Assembly: GCF_016743815.1 (NCBI RefSeq) | Contig: NZ_CP061035.1 | Span: 2,420,501-2,484,500, forward strand | Length of the DNA stretch: 64,000 nt | Origin: Sphingomonas aliaeris | GTDB taxonomy: Bacteria > Pseudomonadota > Alphaproteobacteria > Sphingomonadales > Sphingomonadaceae | Direction of reading: 5' to 3' | Shown: one piece after another, positions 36,356 through 47,380 of the stretch | Layout of the letters: each line of letters begins with the position of its first letter | Numbering within the stretch: position 1 is the stretch's first letter | Made by a program: the position numbers and the translations under genes | Notes under the pieces: model-generated | Told to the model about the DNA's origin: nothing | Databases searched by the model: none | Seen by the model: only the letters and a program-made list of their open reading frames with translations

Positions 36356-37996
36356 TCAGGCCTCGATCAGCAGGACATCGACGATCGGCTTCTTGCCGGT
36401 CCAGCGCGTCGCGACGCGGCGGACCGCAAGGCGCAGCGACTCACGCAGCTTGGCGCGATCGCGCCCGCTTTGGCGGACCGCCTGGACAAGCGCATCGGTC
36501 GCCTCGTCGACGAAGGGATCGCGATCCTCCTCGACCGGAATACCCTGCAAACGGACCTGAGGCTGGCCGATCATCCGGCCGCCCTTGTCGATAGCGACCG
36601 CAACGGAGATCTGCCCGTTGACTGCCAGCTTGCGGCGCTCGTTGATGGTTTGGCCGTCACCCGGCAGGATGACGTCGCCGTCGAGCACGAGCCGCCCGAC
36701 CTGTGCATGGCCGATCTTAGCCGGATCGCCGGGCGCCAGACGAACGATGTCGCCATTGGTCTGCACCAAAGCGCGCGGCACGCCCTGCGACAGGCCATAG
36801 CGTGCCTGCTCCATCAGGTGACGCATCTCGCCGTGAACCGGGATCAGCACCTCGGGACGCATCCAGCGGTACATCTGCGCGAGTTCGGGACGGCCGGGGT
36901 GACCCGATACGTGGACGTGCGCCTGACGATCGGTGATCATCACTACGCCCTTCGCCGCGAGCTTGTTCTGGATCAGGCCGATCGCGACTTCGTTGCCGGG
37001 AATCTGCTTCGACGAGAAGATCACCGTGTCGCCTGCATCCAGGCTGATCGGGTGGGATCCCGCCGCGACGCGGCCGAGCGCGGCACGTTCCTCGCCCTGC
37101 CCGCCCGTGGCGATGATCATCACCTTGTTCGCCGGCAGGCGCATCGCCGCATCCGGATCGATCGTGTTCGGGAAATCCTTGAGATACCCCGTTGCCTTGG
37201 CGACCTTCAGGATACGATCCAGCGACCGGCCGGCGACGCACAATTGGCGCCCCGTCTCGCGCGCGACCTCACCCAGCGTGTGCAGACGCGCGGCGTTGGA
37301 CGCGAACGAGGTGACCAGCACGCGACCGCGCGCCTTGCCGACCGTCTCCATCAGGCCGATACGGACATCCGCCTCCGATCCCGACGCATCCTCGTTGAAA
37401 ACGTTGGTCGAATCGCAGACCAGGGCGAGGATACCCTCGTCGCCGATCGCGGTCAGCTGCTCCGGCGTGGCGGGCGTGCCGACCTGCGGTGCTGCGTCCA
37501 GCTTCCAGTCGCCGGTGTGGAAGATGCGGCCGTAAGGCGTGTCGATCAGCAGCGCGCTCGGCTCGGGGATCGAATGCGCCATGGGCACGAAGGTGAAGCG
37601 AAACGGCGCGAGGTCGAAGCCTTCGCCGACCGGGATAACCTTCAGCTTTACGCGATCGGCATTGCCTTCCTCGTCCAGCTTGCCGCGGATCAGCCCCGCG
37701 GTGAACGGCGTCGCGTACAACGGCACGCCCAGATCCTCGGCGAGATACGGCAATGCGCCGATATGGTCCTCGTGCCCGTGGGTCAGGACGATACCCACCA
37801 GGTCGTCCAGCCGTTCTTCGATAAAGGCGAGATCGGGCAGGATCAGGTCGATGCCCGGATATTGCGGATCGGCAAAGGTCACGCCGCAATCCACCATCAC
37901 CCATTTGCCGTCACACCCGTACAGGTTGACGTTCATGCCGATTTCACCGGAGCCGCCAAGCGCGACGTAGAGGAGTTCTTTCTTTGAGCTTTTCAC
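36356..37996 (-). CDS. rnj: Ribonuclease J
   Basis: 546 aa MBL/beta-CASP nuclease. The metal motif THGHEDHIGALPYL lies at about residues 73-86. Downstream are MAHSIPEPSALLI, FHTGDWKLD, the beta-CASP elements and HVHVSGHPGRPE, then the C-terminal domain. RNase J has 5'-3' exonuclease and endonuclease activity and takes part in mRNA decay and rRNA maturation in alphaproteobacteria. A 141-bp gap separates it from coaX, so it may have its own promoter. Confidence 0.95.
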   Translation of the reverse strand: MKSSKKELLYVALGGSGEIGMNVNLYGCDGKWVMVDCGVTFADPQYPGIDLILPDLAFIEERLDDLVGIVLTHGHEDHIGALPYLAEDLGVPLYATPFTAGLIRGKLDEEGNADRVKLKVIPVGEGFDLAPFRFTFVPMAHSIPEPSALLIDTPYGRIFHTGDWKLDAAPQVGTPATPEQLTAIGDEGILALVCDSTNVFNEDASGSEADVRIGLMETVGKARGRVLVTSFASNAARLHTLGEVARETGRQLCVAGRSLDRILKVAKATGYLKDFPNTIDPDAAMRLPANKVMIIATGGQGEERAALGRVAAGSHPISLDAGDTVIFSSKQIPGNEVAIGLIQNKLAAKGVVMITDRQAHVHVSGHPGRPELAQMYRWMRPEVLIPVHGEMRHLMEQARYGLSQGVPRALVQTNGDIVRLAPGDPAKIGHAQVGRLVLDGDVILPGDGQTINERRKLAVNGQISVAVAIDKGGRMIGQPQVRLQGIPVEEDRDPFVDEATDALVQAVRQSGRDRAKLRESLRLAVRRVATRWTGKKPIVDVLLIEA

Positions 37997-38137
37997 TATT
38001 GTCTTTCGTATTCAGCCGCTTGTGCGCAATATGCGGGCGGCAAAGTGGTGCGCGGTAAAGCGCGGATGATCTCGTGAGGAAGAGCGGGGCGCCATCCGCA
38101 CCTGGCGGGGACGAGCGCGCACTCGAAACTCTTGGAA

Positions 38138-38926
38138 CTATATATGGGCGCGATCCCACATCATCGCCAGCCCCTGAATCGTCAGGTCGCCCTCGATGAC
38201 GTCGAAAACATCGGTTTGTTTCTCGAACAGGGTCGCGAGACCGCCCGTTGCGATGACCTTCACCGGCCGTCCGACCTCGGCCTTCATCCGGCCGACGAGT
38301 CCCTCGATCATCGCGACATAGCCCCAATAGATGCCGATATGCATCTGGCTGACGGTATCGCGGCCGATCACGCTGGTGCTGACGGGTGCCTCGATCGCGA
38401 TACGGGGGAGCTTGGCGGCGGCGGTGACAAGAGCATCAAGCGACAGGTTGATACCGGGCGCGATGATCCCACCCTTATAAGCGCCGGAATAATCTACGAC
38501 GTCGAACGTCGTCGCGGTTCCGAAATCGATGACGATCAGGTCGCCGGGATGCAGCGCATGCGCAGCGATGACGTTGACGGCGCGGTCCGCCCCGACCTGG
38601 CTCGGTTCGTCCACGTCGAGCTGGATGCCCCATTCGACCGGAGCCTGTCCGGCGATCAGCGGTTCGCCACCGAAATACTTGCGGGCCAGCGTTTGCAGAT
38701 TGTGCAACGCGCGGGGCACGACGGTGGCGATGATCACGCCGGTCACTTGGCTGCGATCATAGCCCTCCAGGCTCAGCAACTGGCTGAGCCAGACGGCATA
38801 TTCGTCCGCGGTGCGACGTGGGTCGGTGGCGATGCGCCAGCGCGCCTTGATCCCATTGGCCCGATCGCTCGGGTCGACGAGCGCGAATACGACATTGGTA
38901 TTGCCGGCATCGATCGCGAGCAGCAT
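38138..38926 (-). CDS. coaX: Type III pantothenate kinase
   Basis: 262 aa from the ATG at 38926. The ASKHA fold is shown by [18 protein letters not shown] at the start, [13 protein letters not shown], the catalytic region [14 protein letters not shown], the [15 protein letters not shown] loop and a C-terminal [11 protein letters not shown]. It phosphorylates pantothenate, the first step of CoA synthesis, and complements the CoaB/CoaC genes at 15.5-16.6 kb. It follows birA by 17 bases. Confidence 0.95.
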   Translation of the reverse strand: MLLAIDAGNTNVVFALVDPSDRANGIKARWRIATDPRRTADEYAVWLSQLLSLEGYDRSQVTGVIIATVVPRALHNLQTLARKYFGGEPLIAGQAPVEWGIQLDVDEPSQVGADRAVNVIAAHALHPGDLIVIDFGTATTFDVVDYSGAYKGGIIAPGINLSLDALVTAAAKLPRIAIEAPVSTSVIGRDTVSQMHIGIYWGYVAMIEGLVGRMKAEVGRPVKVIATGGLATLFEKQTDVFDVIEGDLTIQGLAMMWDRAHI

Positions 38927-38943
38927 TGGTCTTTGTCCTAGCG

Positions 38944-39720
38944 CTAGATCAGGAAGATATCGGCGGCGTGAATGACACGGGTCGATCCATCCGCCAAGCG
39001 GAGGATGAGTGCGCCGTCTGAATCGAGCCCCTGAAACAGGCCTTCGACCACGCTTCCATCGGGCAAAGCGGCGTTCAGTGCGGTGCCCACCGGGTGCGCC
39101 CGGTCCATCCAGCGCTGACGAATGGGGGCGATCCCCTCGCCGCGCCAACGCGCGAGCCAGCGGGCAAAGCTTTCCGCGAGCGTTTCGGCAAAATCGGCCG
39201 GGTCGGGGGTGACGCCGTGCGCGGACAGGCTCGTCGTCGGCCGATCCAGTCCCTCGGGGTGGTGCGCCAGGTTGACGCCGATCCCGATCACGACGGCATC
39301 GGCATTGCGTTCCAGAAGGATGCCCGACACTTTCGCGCCTGCGATGAGCAGGTCGTTCGGCCATTTCAATGCAGCTTCCAGGCAAAGCGGATCGGCCGGA
39401 AGGTAGACCCGGACCGCCTCTTCGACGGCAACCGCCGCGACCAGCGCCAGCGTCGCCGCGGCGGGATCGGTCGGCCGCAACCGGACGAGTGTCGAGGCAC
39501 TGTAATTACCGACCGGCGATACCCAGGCCCTACCCTGCCGCCCGCGCCCGCTGGACTGGCGTTCGGCGCGAAGCCACAACCCTTCCGCTGCGCCCGTTCC
39601 GGCGAGCGCCAGCACGTCCGCGTTCGTCGATCCGGTCTCCGCGACAGTGCGGATGGTGGTCAGAAGAGCGACCGTGCGGCGTTGAGTGTGAGAACGCCCA
39701 GCGGCGCGAGCAACACCCAA
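38944..39720 (-). CDS. birA: Biotin--[acetyl-CoA-carboxylase] ligase
   Basis: Catalytic BirA/BPL domain without a DNA-binding N-terminus. Signatures are [13 protein letters not shown], the biotinyl-AMP loop [33 protein letters not shown] and [10 protein letters not shown]. It biotinylates the acetyl-CoA carboxylase carrier protein. The start is uncertain: the ATG at 39720 would overlap nuoN by 61 bases, giving a non-conserved 20-residue extension, whereas the conserved part begins just after the nuoN stop, where only a CTG (39663, overlapping as CTGA) is available. Confidence 0.9.
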   Translation of the reverse strand: MGVARAAGRSHTQRRTVALLTTIRTVAETGSTNADVLALAGTGAAEGLWLRAERQSSGRGRQGRAWVSPVGNYSASTLVRLRPTDPAAATLALVAAVAVEEAVRVYLPADPLCLEAALKWPNDLLIAGAKVSGILLERNADAVVIGIGVNLAHHPEGLDRPTTSLSAHGVTPDPADFAETLAESFARWLARWRGEGIAPIRQRWMDRAHPVGTALNAALPDGSVVEGLFQGLDSDGALILRLADGSTRVIHAADIFLI

Positions 39721-41105
39721 CCCACTGGCGAGACGAACACAGCCGCCGCGGCGATCAAGCCGCCCTCGACCACGCTACCGCCGCGTTGAAATTCCGGCGC
39801 AGGCTCATCGAAGTACATTACCTTGACGACACGAAGGTAATAATAGGCGCCGATGACGGAGGCGACGAACCCGGCGACCGCCAACGGGTACAGACCCGCA
39901 TCGACCGCCGCCTTGAACACGGCCAGCTTGGCATTGAACCCCAGCAGCGGCGGTATGCCCGCCAGCGAGAACATGAAGATCGCAAGCGCCGCCGCGAGCC
40001 CCGGACGCGTCTGCGACAGGCCGGACAGGCTGGAAATCGTCTCGACCGGTTCACCGCTCGCATCGCGCATCTGCAGCACGACGAGGAAGCTGCCCAGCGT
40101 CATGACGACATAGACGGTCAGGTAGAACAGCACCGACGCCACACCGTCCGGCGTACCGGCGGCGAGGCCGACCAGTACGAAGCCGACATTGTTGATCGAC
40201 GAATAGGCCAGCAGGCGCTTGATGTTGCTCTGTCCGATCGCTGCGACCGCACCGAGGATGATCGAGGCGAGCGCCGCGAAGATCACGATCTGGCGCCACG
40301 CGTCGGTCGCCGGGCCCATCGCCTCGATGGCGACACGGACCGCCATCGCCATTGCCGCCACTTTGGGAGCGCTGGCGAAGAACGCAGTCACCGGCGTGGG
40401 AGCGCCTTCATATACGTCCGGCGTCCACATGTGAAACGGCACGGCGCTGATCTTGAAGGCCATGCCGGCGAAGACGAAGACGAGACCGAAGGTCAGGCCG
40501 AGCGAATTGGTGCCAGCATAGGCGGTGGAGATCTGGTTGAACGTGGTCGATCCGCTAAAGCCATAGACCAGCGAAATGCCATACAGCAGAATACCGCTCG
40601 CCAGCGCGCCGAGCACGAAATACTTCAGCCCCGCTTCGGCCGACCGCGTATCGCGCCGCATGAAGCTGGCGAGGACATAGGCAGCAAGGCTCTGCAGTTC
40701 CAGACCGACATACAATGTCAGCAGGTCGCCCGCCGACACCATCATCCCCATGCCGGCCGACGAGAGCAGGATGAGAACGGGATATTCGGGTCGCAGATCG
40801 TCACCCGTCGTGCGCTCGAAGAAACGGGGCGCCATGATGATCGCAACGGCGGCCGCGATATAGATCAACACCTTGGCGAACGCGCCGAACGCGTCCGCAT
40901 GATAGAGCCCGTCGAACGCGAGGCCACCATTGGCGGACGGCCCGGTCAGCGCGATGCCCGCACCGGCGAGGATCGCGACCGCGGTCCACGATACCGCGCG
41001 GGTCGAGGCCTGACCACCCCAGGCGGAAACCAGCATCAGCACCAGCGCGCCGATCGCCAGAACGACCTCCGGCAGGGTCAAGATAAGATTGGCGGACGTG
41101 CTCAT
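39660..41105 (-). CDS. nuoN: NADH-quinone oxidoreductase subunit N
   Basis: 481 aa antiporter-like membrane subunit of complex I, with about 14 hydrophobic segments. The conserved Glu/Lys residues of the proton channel are seen in [14 protein letters not shown] and in the [26 protein letters not shown] block, where the broken helix lies. The start overlaps the nuoM stop (ATGA). It is the last nuo gene of the operon and runs into birA. Confidence 0.96.
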   Translation of the reverse strand: MSTSANLILTLPEVVLAIGALVLMLVSAWGGQASTRAVSWTAVAILAGAGIALTGPSANGGLAFDGLYHADAFGAFAKVLIYIAAAVAIIMAPRFFERTTGDDLRPEYPVLILLSSAGMGMMVSAGDLLTLYVGLELQSLAAYVLASFMRRDTRSAEAGLKYFVLGALASGILLYGISLVYGFSGSTTFNQISTAYAGTNSLGLTFGLVFVFAGMAFKISAVPFHMWTPDVYEGAPTPVTAFFASAPKVAAMAMAVRVAIEAMGPATDAWRQIVIFAALASIILGAVAAIGQSNIKRLLAYSSINNVGFVLVGLAAGTPDGVASVLFYLTVYVVMTLGSFLVVLQMRDASGEPVETISSLSGLSQTRPGLAAALAIFMFSLAGIPPLLGFNAKLAVFKAAVDAGLYPLAVAGFVASVIGAYYYLRVVKVMYFDEPAPEFQRGGSVVEGGLIAAAAVFVSPVGWVLLAPLGVLTLNAARSLF

Positions 41106-42634
41106 TTATGATCCCCGGCATGCGCGGCCGTGGCCGGCGGCGCTGCCTTCCCTATCGTCGGCTTGCTATCCCCGGCGGGCGCCGCGTGGGCGACGCGCGC
41201 GACCAGGGTCGATACGTCTCCGCGCATTGGTGCCATGAAGCTCTCGGGATAGACGCCCATCCACAAGATCACGGCAGCGATCGGCGCGAGCAATGTGATC
41301 TCGCGCAGGCTGAGGTCGCTCATCGCCTTTACGTCGTCCTTCACCAGCTCGCCGAACACGACGCGGCGGTACAGATACAGCATGTACGCCGCGCCGAGGA
41401 TGATGCCCGTGGTGCAGAGCAATGCCGCCCAAGTCGACACCTTGTACGTGCCCATCAACGACAGGAATTCACCCACGAAGCCACTGGTGCCCGGCAGGCC
41501 GATCGAGGCCATCGTGAACAGCAGGAAGAAGAGCGCATAGCGCGGCATGTTGATCGCAAGGCCGCCGTACCGGTCGATCTCGCGCGTGTGCAGGCGATCG
41601 TAGATGACGCCGACGCAAAGGAACAACGCGCCCGAAGCGAGACCATGCGACAGCATGACCATCATCGCGCCTTCGATACCCTGCTGGTTGAACGCGAACA
41701 GGCCGATCGTGACGATCGCCATGTGGGCGACCGACGAATAGGCGATCAGCTTCTTCATGTCGTTCTGAACCAGCGCGACGAGCGAGGTGTAGATCACCGC
41801 GACCGCCGAGAGGCCGAGGACCAGCCAGGTCAGTTCCGAAGATGCTTCCGGGAACATCGGCAGGCTGAAGCGCAGGAAGCCGTAGCCACCCAGCTTGAGC
41901 AGCACGCCCGCCAGGATGACCGACCCCGCGGTCGGCGCCTGGACGTGCGCGTCGGGCAGCCAGGTGTGGACGGGCCACATCGGCATCTTCACCGCGAAGG
42001 ACGCGAAGAAGGCGAGCCACAGCCAGAATTGCGCATGGACCGGGAAGTCGGTGTTCATCAGCGTCGGAATGTCGCTGGTGCCCGCATAGTTGGTCATCCA
42101 CAGCATCGCGACGAGCATCAGCACCGAGCCGAGCAGCGTGTAGAGAAAGAATTTATAGCTGGCGTAGATCCGGTTCGCGCCGCCCCAGATACCGATGATC
42201 AGGTACATCGGGATCAGGCCGGCTTCGAAGAAGATGTAGAACAGGAACAGGTCCTGCGCCGCGAACGTGCCGATCATCAGCACTTCGGTCAGCAGGAACG
42301 CAGCCATATATTCGGGCACGCGCTTGGTGATCGCCGACCAGCTGGCGCCGATGCAGATCGGCATCAGGAACACGCTGAGCATGATCAGGAGCAGCGCGAA
42401 CCCGTCGATGCCGAGTTTCCAGTCGAACACGCCCAGGCTACCGGGATATTCCACGAACTGCCATTGCGGACCGCCGATATCGAACTGCGTCCACAGGCCG
42501 ATGCCGAGCACGAAATCGACCAGGGTCGCGGCCAGCGCGAGCCAGCGCGCGGTGTTCGCCGACACGAACAGGCAGCTCACTGCCGCGATCGCGGGGACCG
42601 CCAGCATGACGCTCAGGATGGGAAAGCCGCTCAC
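41102..42634 (-). CDS. nuoM: NADH-quinone oxidoreductase subunit M
   Basis: 510 aa, starting at GTG 42634, which overlaps the nuoL stop (GTGA). Antiporter-like subunit with the [19 protein letters not shown] segment, the [28 protein letters not shown] broken helix and [16 protein letters not shown]. It forms one of the proton channels of the membrane arm. The last 30 residues are Ala/Pro/His-rich and variable. Confidence 0.96.
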   Translation of the reverse strand: MSGFPILSVMLAVPAIAAVSCLFVSANTARWLALAATLVDFVLGIGLWTQFDIGGPQWQFVEYPGSLGVFDWKLGIDGFALLLIMLSVFLMPICIGASWSAITKRVPEYMAAFLLTEVLMIGTFAAQDLFLFYIFFEAGLIPMYLIIGIWGGANRIYASYKFFLYTLLGSVLMLVAMLWMTNYAGTSDIPTLMNTDFPVHAQFWLWLAFFASFAVKMPMWPVHTWLPDAHVQAPTAGSVILAGVLLKLGGYGFLRFSLPMFPEASSELTWLVLGLSAVAVIYTSLVALVQNDMKKLIAYSSVAHMAIVTIGLFAFNQQGIEGAMMVMLSHGLASGALFLCVGVIYDRLHTREIDRYGGLAINMPRYALFFLLFTMASIGLPGTSGFVGEFLSLMGTYKVSTWAALLCTTGIILGAAYMLYLYRRVVFGELVKDDVKAMSDLSLREITLLAPIAAVILWMGVYPESFMAPMRGDVSTLVARVAHAAPAGDSKPTIGKAAPPATAAHAGDHK

Positions 42635-44762
42635 TTCGAGATCGCCCAGGTAATCGCGGCGGTCAGGCCGATCAGCATGACGAACGCATAGCTATAGAGA
42701 TACCCCGTTTGAACCCTGGCGGTGACTCGCGTGCCCTGCTGTACCAGCCAGGCCGACCCGTTCGGGCCGAAGCGATCGATCGTCCTCTCGTCCCCGCGGT
42801 GCCAGAAGAACCTCCCGATCGCGAAGGCCGGCCGCACGAAGATGAGATGGTACAATTCGTCGAAATACCATTTGTGCAGCAGAAAGTCGTAGATCACGCT
42901 GAACTGTGCCGCCAGCGTCGCCGGGAAGCCCGGGTTCCGGATATAAGCGAGCCAGGCCGTCCACAGACCGAGCAACATCGCGATCGTCGCCGATAGTTTG
43001 ATGATCGTCGGGACGCCGTGCATTTCGTGCATTAGATGTTCGCGGAAGGCGATGGCATTGTGCCAGAACCGTTCGCCCGCTTCCGGCTCGATGAAGAAGC
43101 TGTGGAACGCGAAACCGGCCGCGATCGCGCCGATCGACAGGACGATCAGCGGGATCAACATCGGCAGCGGGCTTTCGTGCGGGTGATAGCCACCCGTCCC
43201 TGCCGGCAGTTCGTGCGCGCCGGCCGAATGCGTATCGGGCGTATGCCCGGCATCTTCGACGGCCGGGTGCGCGTCGTCCGCAGCGTGATGCGCATCGTGT
43301 GCGGCATGATGGCCGTCATGGCCATGATCGCCATGACCATGCGCCTCGTGGATCGCGTGCTGGATATGCTCGGACCGCGCCCAACGCGGCTTGCCGTAGA
43401 AGGTGAGGAACATCAGCCGCCACGAATAGAAGCTGGTCAGCAATGCGACGAGCACGCCGACGAACCACACGCCGGGCTGGCCCGCGGCCCATGCGCCTTC
43501 GATGATCGCGTCCTTCGAATGGAAACCGGCAAAACCGATCGCCAGATGGTTGCCGAACACAGCGGGAAGCCCGACGCCGGTGATCGCCAAGGTACCGGCC
43601 ATCATCGCCCAGAACGTCACCGGAATGCTTTTCCGCAGGCCGCCATAATAGCGCATATCCTGTTCGTGATGCATTGCGTGAATCACCGAACCGGCGCCCA
43701 GGAACAGCAAGGCCTTGAAGAAGGCATGCGTGAACAGGTGGAACATCGCCGCGCCGTAAGCGCCGACGCCCGCTGCGAAGAACATATAGCCAAGCTGCGA
43801 GCAGGTCGAATAGGCGATCACGCGCTTGATGTCGGTCTGCACCAGCCCGCACGTCGCGGCGAACAGGCATGTCGCGGCGCCGATCGTGGTAACCACGCTC
43901 AGGGCGACCGGGCTCGTCTCGAACATCGGCGACAGACGGCAGACCATGAACACGCCCGCAGTGACCATCGTCGCCGCGTGGATCAGCGCCGACACCGGGG
44001 TCGGCCCCTCCATCGCGTCCGGCAACCAGGTGTGCAGCCCGAGCTGCGCCGACTTGCCCATCGCGCCGACGAACAGCAGCAGGCACAGGACCGTCATCGT
44101 GTCGAGATCGGTATCCGAGAAAGCCGATCGTCGATCCGGCCATACCCGGTGCGGCAGCGAGGATTTCCGGGATCGAGACAGTATTGAACACCAGGAACGT
44201 GCCGAAGATGCCGAGCATGAAGCCCAGATCGCCGACGCGGTTGACGACGAACGCCTTGATCGCCGCGGCGTTCGCGCTCGGTTTCTTGAACCAGAAGCCG
44301 ATCAGCAGATAGCTTGCGAGACCGACGCCTTCCCAGCCAAAGAACATCTGGACGAGGTTGTTCGCCGTCACCAGCATCAACATCGCGAAGGTGAACAGCG
44401 ATAGATAGGCGAAGAAGCGCGGCTGGCTGTCGTCTTCCGACATATAGCCCCAGCTATACAGATGGACGAGCGCGGACACGCTGGTGACCACGACGAGCAT
44501 TACGGCGGTCAGCAGAATCCACCTTCAATGCCCAGGACACGTCCATGTCGCCGGAATGGATGAAGTGCAGCACCGGCACGACATAGGCCTCCGCTTCCCC
44601 GCCGATAAACGACAGGAAGATCGGCCAGCTGAGCGCGCAGGACAGGAAGAGCGCCCCGGTCGTGACGACCTTGGAGGGCACCAGACCGATGACGTTGCGG
44701 CCGAGCCCCGCCACGATCGCGGCGAGCAGCGGCAGGAAGACGACGAAGAGGATCGCGTTCAC
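42631..44762 (-). pseudogene. nuoL: NADH-quinone oxidoreductase subunit L, two single-base frameshifts as read
   Basis: Starts at ATG 44762 (MNAILFVVFLPLLAAIVAGL). The frame breaks near 44518, where VSWALKVDS continues as [23 protein letters not shown] in the next frame. It breaks again near 44125, where TIGFLGY continues as [20 protein letters not shown]. Removing one base at each point gives 2130 nt, 709 aa. Both breaks are therefore one-base insertions, most likely errors. Core motifs ([44 protein letters not shown], the K/H-rich broken helix) are intact. A His-rich cytoplasmic or periplasmic loop of some 65 residues precedes the C-terminal lateral-helix part. Confidence 0.92.
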
Positions 44763-44769
44763 TGGTCGA

Positions 44770-45075
44770 TCACCCCTTCATCCGGTTGACGTCGTCGACC
44801 GAAATGGTCCCGCGTCCACGGAAATATATCACCAGAATAGCCAGCCCGATCGCTGCCTCGCCCGCAGCGACGGTCAGCACGAACATCGCGAACACCTGTC
44901 CCACGAGATCGTGCAGGTAGCTGGAAAAGGCGACGAAGTTCAGGTTCACCGACAGCAGGATCAGTTCGACCGCCATCAGCATGACGATCAAATTCTTGCG
45001 ATTGGCGATGATGCCGACCACGCCCAGCGCGAACAGGATCGCCGCCACGACCAGATAGTGCGTCAACCCGATCAC
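44770..45075 (-). CDS. nuoK: NADH-quinone oxidoreductase subunit K
   Basis: 101 aa with three transmembrane helices, starting at GTG 45075, which overlaps the nuoJ stop (GTGA). The conserved Glu residues lie in [21 protein letters not shown] and in [13 protein letters not shown]. It is part of the hydrophilic axis of complex I's membrane arm. The nuoL start follows after 7 bases. Confidence 0.97.
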   Translation of the reverse strand: MIGLTHYLVVAAILFALGVVGIIANRKNLIVMLMAVELILLSVNLNFVAFSSYLHDLVGQVFAMFVLTVAAGEAAIGLAILVIYFRGRGTISVDDVNRMKG

Positions 45076-45683
45076 AATTCCACCCCCTGCCCGACGCCCG
45101 GCTGCGTGTTGCGCGTCGCATCCTGCGGACGGCGCGCAACCTGGCGCGAGATATTCTGGCCACGCACGCCACCACGCTCGCGATGCGTCAGCACGATCGC
45201 CCCGATCATCGCGACCAGCAGCACCAGACCGGCACCTTCGAACACGAACAGGTAGCGCGTGTACAATAGCATGCCGATTGCCTCGATATTGGGCACAGCG
45301 GCGTCGATCGGCGCGGCGCGGCGGCCGAGTTCAATCCCGCCTGCGCTCCACGCACCGAACGCGATCATGATCTCCGCCGCCAGCGCGATCGCCAGGACGA
45401 GGCCGATCGCGGCGTAGCGCGCAAAGCCGGCGCGGAGCTCGGCAAAGTCGATGTTGAGCATCATCACGACGAACAGGAACAACACCGCGACCGCCCCAAC
45501 ATACACGATGACCAGCAGCATCGCGATAAATTCGGCGCCGACCAGGACCATCAGCCCGGCGGCGTTGAAGAAGGCCAGGATCAGCCACAGCACGGCATGC
45601 ACCGGGTTGCGCGCCGTAATGGTCAGCGCTCCCGATACGATCACCATGATCGCGAAGAGATAGAAGGCGATTGCTTGGATCAC
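45072..45683 (-). CDS. nuoJ: NADH-quinone oxidoreductase subunit J
   Basis: 203 aa with five membrane segments, starting at GTG 45683. The pi-bulge helix region [21 protein letters not shown] is clear. It lies in the membrane arm next to NuoK and NuoA. The C-terminal 35 residues are polar and variable. A 33-bp gap separates it from nuoI. Confidence 0.96.
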   Translation of the reverse strand: MIQAIAFYLFAIMVIVSGALTITARNPVHAVLWLILAFFNAAGLMVLVGAEFIAMLLVIVYVGAVAVLFLFVVMMLNIDFAELRAGFARYAAIGLVLAIALAAEIMIAFGAWSAGGIELGRRAAPIDAAVPNIEAIGMLLYTRYLFVFEGAGLVLLVAMIGAIVLTHRERGGVRGQNISRQVARRPQDATRNTQPGVGQGVEL

Positions 45684-45716
45684 GGAATCTGTGTGCCCCT
45701 CAGAGTTGTCGCGCGC

Positions 45717-46202
45717 TTAACGGTACGGCGCATCGGCGGCAAGGTTGGCCGCGATCGCGCTTTCCCACCGGTCGCCATTGGCGAGCAGTTTCGCCTTGTC
45801 GTAGATCAGTTCCTCGCGCGTCTCGGTCGCATATTCCAGGTTCGGACCTTCGACCACGGCATCGACCGGGCAGGCTTCCTGGCACAGGCCGCAGAAGATG
45901 CACTTGGTCATGTCGATGTCGTAGCGCGTCGTACGACGGCTGCCGTCCTCGCGCGGTTCGGCCTCGATCGTTATCGCCAGCGCAGGGCACACGGCCTCGC
46001 ACAATTTGCACGCGATGCACCGCTCTTCGCCATTGGGATAGCGCCGCAGCACATGCTCACCCCGGAAACGCGGCGATAGCGGGTTCTTTTCGTACGGATA
46101 GTTGATCGTCGCCTTGGTCTTGAAGAAGTATTTCAGCGTCAAAGCGTGTGCCTTGACGAACTCCCACAGGGTGAAGGCCTTGATGTACTGACCAATGCTC
46201 AC
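45717..46202 (-). CDS. nuoI: NADH-quinone oxidoreductase subunit I
   Basis: 161 aa from GTG 46202, overlapping the nuoH stop (GTGA). Two 4Fe-4S clusters (N6a, N6b) are predicted from [12 protein letters not shown] and [12 protein letters not shown]. The N-terminal amphipathic helix and the [18 protein letters not shown] lead-in are typical. It passes electrons from the peripheral arm toward NuoB. Confidence 0.97.
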   Translation of the reverse strand: MSIGQYIKAFTLWEFVKAHALTLKYFFKTKATINYPYEKNPLSPRFRGEHVLRRYPNGEERCIACKLCEAVCPALAITIEAEPREDGSRRTTRYDIDMTKCIFCGLCQEACPVDAVVEGPNLEYATETREELIYDKAKLLANGDRWESAIAANLAADAPYR

Positions 46203-47380
46203 AGGCTGGCCTCCGTTCTGGTGACGACCCGGTCGCGGCACACGCCGTCGGTCGGGTAGGTCGGACGCTGGGCATCGTACAGGCCCGATGGCGTCGCATA
46301 TCGCTTGAGATACACGCGATCGGCCGGAGCGCAGTCCGTGCCGACGCGCGTCAGCATGAGGAACCCGGACACCAGGAACACCCAGAAGAGCGACAGCGGC
46401 AGAAATACCTTCCAACCCAACCGCATCAACTGGTCGTAGCGATACCGCGGCACGGTCGCCTTCACCCAGCTGAACAGGAAGAAGAAGAACAGGATCTTGG
46501 CGAACAGCCAGATGATCCCCGGTACCAGATACAGCGGCGCCCAGTCGAACGGAGGCAGATATCCGCCCCAGAATAACGTCGCGTTCAGCGTGCACATCAG
46601 GATGACGTTGGCATATTCGCCCAGCCAGTAGAGCGCGAACGACATGGACGAATATTCTGTCTGATACCCCGCGACCAACTCGCTTTCCGCCTCGGTCAGA
46701 TCGAACGGCGCACGCTGGGTTTCGGCAAGCGAGGAGATGAAGAACACGATCGACATCGGGAACAGCAACGGATTGAACGCATAGCCGTTGATGAAGCCGT
46801 ACAGGCCCTTCTGACCTTCGACGATCGCGGTCAGGTTGAAGCTGCCGGTCCACAGCACGATCGAGATCAGCACGAACCCGATCGCCACTTCATAACTGAC
46901 CATCTGCGCCGCGGCACGGATCGCCGAGAAGAACGGATATTTCGAGTTGGACGACCAACCGGCCAGGATGATGCCGTAAACGCCGAGCGACGACGCCGCG
47001 AGGACGTAAAGCAAGCCGACATTGATGTTGGCGAGCACGACGCCGACCTGGAACGGCACCACCGCCCATACGATCAGCGCGACGGTGAAGGTGATGATCG
47101 GCGCAAGCAGGAACAGGCCCTTGTTCGCCGCCGTCGGCACGATCGTTTCCTGAAGGAAGACCTTCAGACCATCGGCAAAGGATTGCAGCAGTCCGAACGG
47201 GCCCACGACGTTGGGGCCGCGACGCAGCGCCATCGCCGCCCAGATCTTTCGATCGGCATAGATGATCATTGCCACGGCCAGCATCAGCGGCAGTGCGATG
47301 ACGAGAATGCCGACGATCGTGGACGTGAACCACGCCCATTCGAACGGCATACCGACAGTGTTCTGGAAGAATGCGGTCAT
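46199..47380 (-). CDS. nuoH: NADH-quinone oxidoreductase subunit H
   Basis: 393 aa with eight or so membrane segments, overlapping the nuoG stop (ATGA). It has the [20 protein letters not shown] quinone-site motif, the [20 protein letters not shown] loop and [17 protein letters not shown]. It forms the quinone chamber with NuoB and NuoD. A polar C-terminal tail of about 45 residues extends beyond the core. Confidence 0.97.
   Translation of the reverse strand: MTAFFQNTVGMPFEWAWFTSTIVGILVIALPLMLAVAMIIYADRKIWAAMALRRGPNVVGPFGLLQSFADGLKVFLQETIVPTAANKGLFLLAPIITFTVALIVWAVVPFQVGVVLANINVGLLYVLAASSLGVYGIILAGWSSNSKYPFFSAIRAAAQMVSYEVAIGFVLISIVLWTGSFNLTAIVEGQKGLYGFINGYAFNPLLFPMSIVFFISSLAETQRAPFDLTEAESELVAGYQTEYSSMSFALYWLGEYANVILMCTLNATLFWGGYLPPFDWAPLYLVPGIIWLFAKILFFFFLFSWVKATVPRYRYDQLMRLGWKVFLPLSLFWVFLVSGFLMLTRVGTDCAPADRVYLKRYATPSGLYDAQRPTYPTDGVCRDRVVTRTEASL

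Noticed and set aside
36350..37987. Long open frames antisense to rnj and to several nuo genes (for example over nuoM, nuoN, nuoG and nuoD)
   Set aside because: They are shadows of GC-rich codon usage: they track the real gene exactly, are rich in Arg/Gln/His/Asp, and show no domains or ribosome-binding sites.
43160..43375. His-codon-rich tract considered as a CRISPR-like or tandem repeat
   Set aside because: The repeats are codon-level (CAT/CAC with Gly, Asp and Ala) inside nuoL, with irregular spacing and no spacers.
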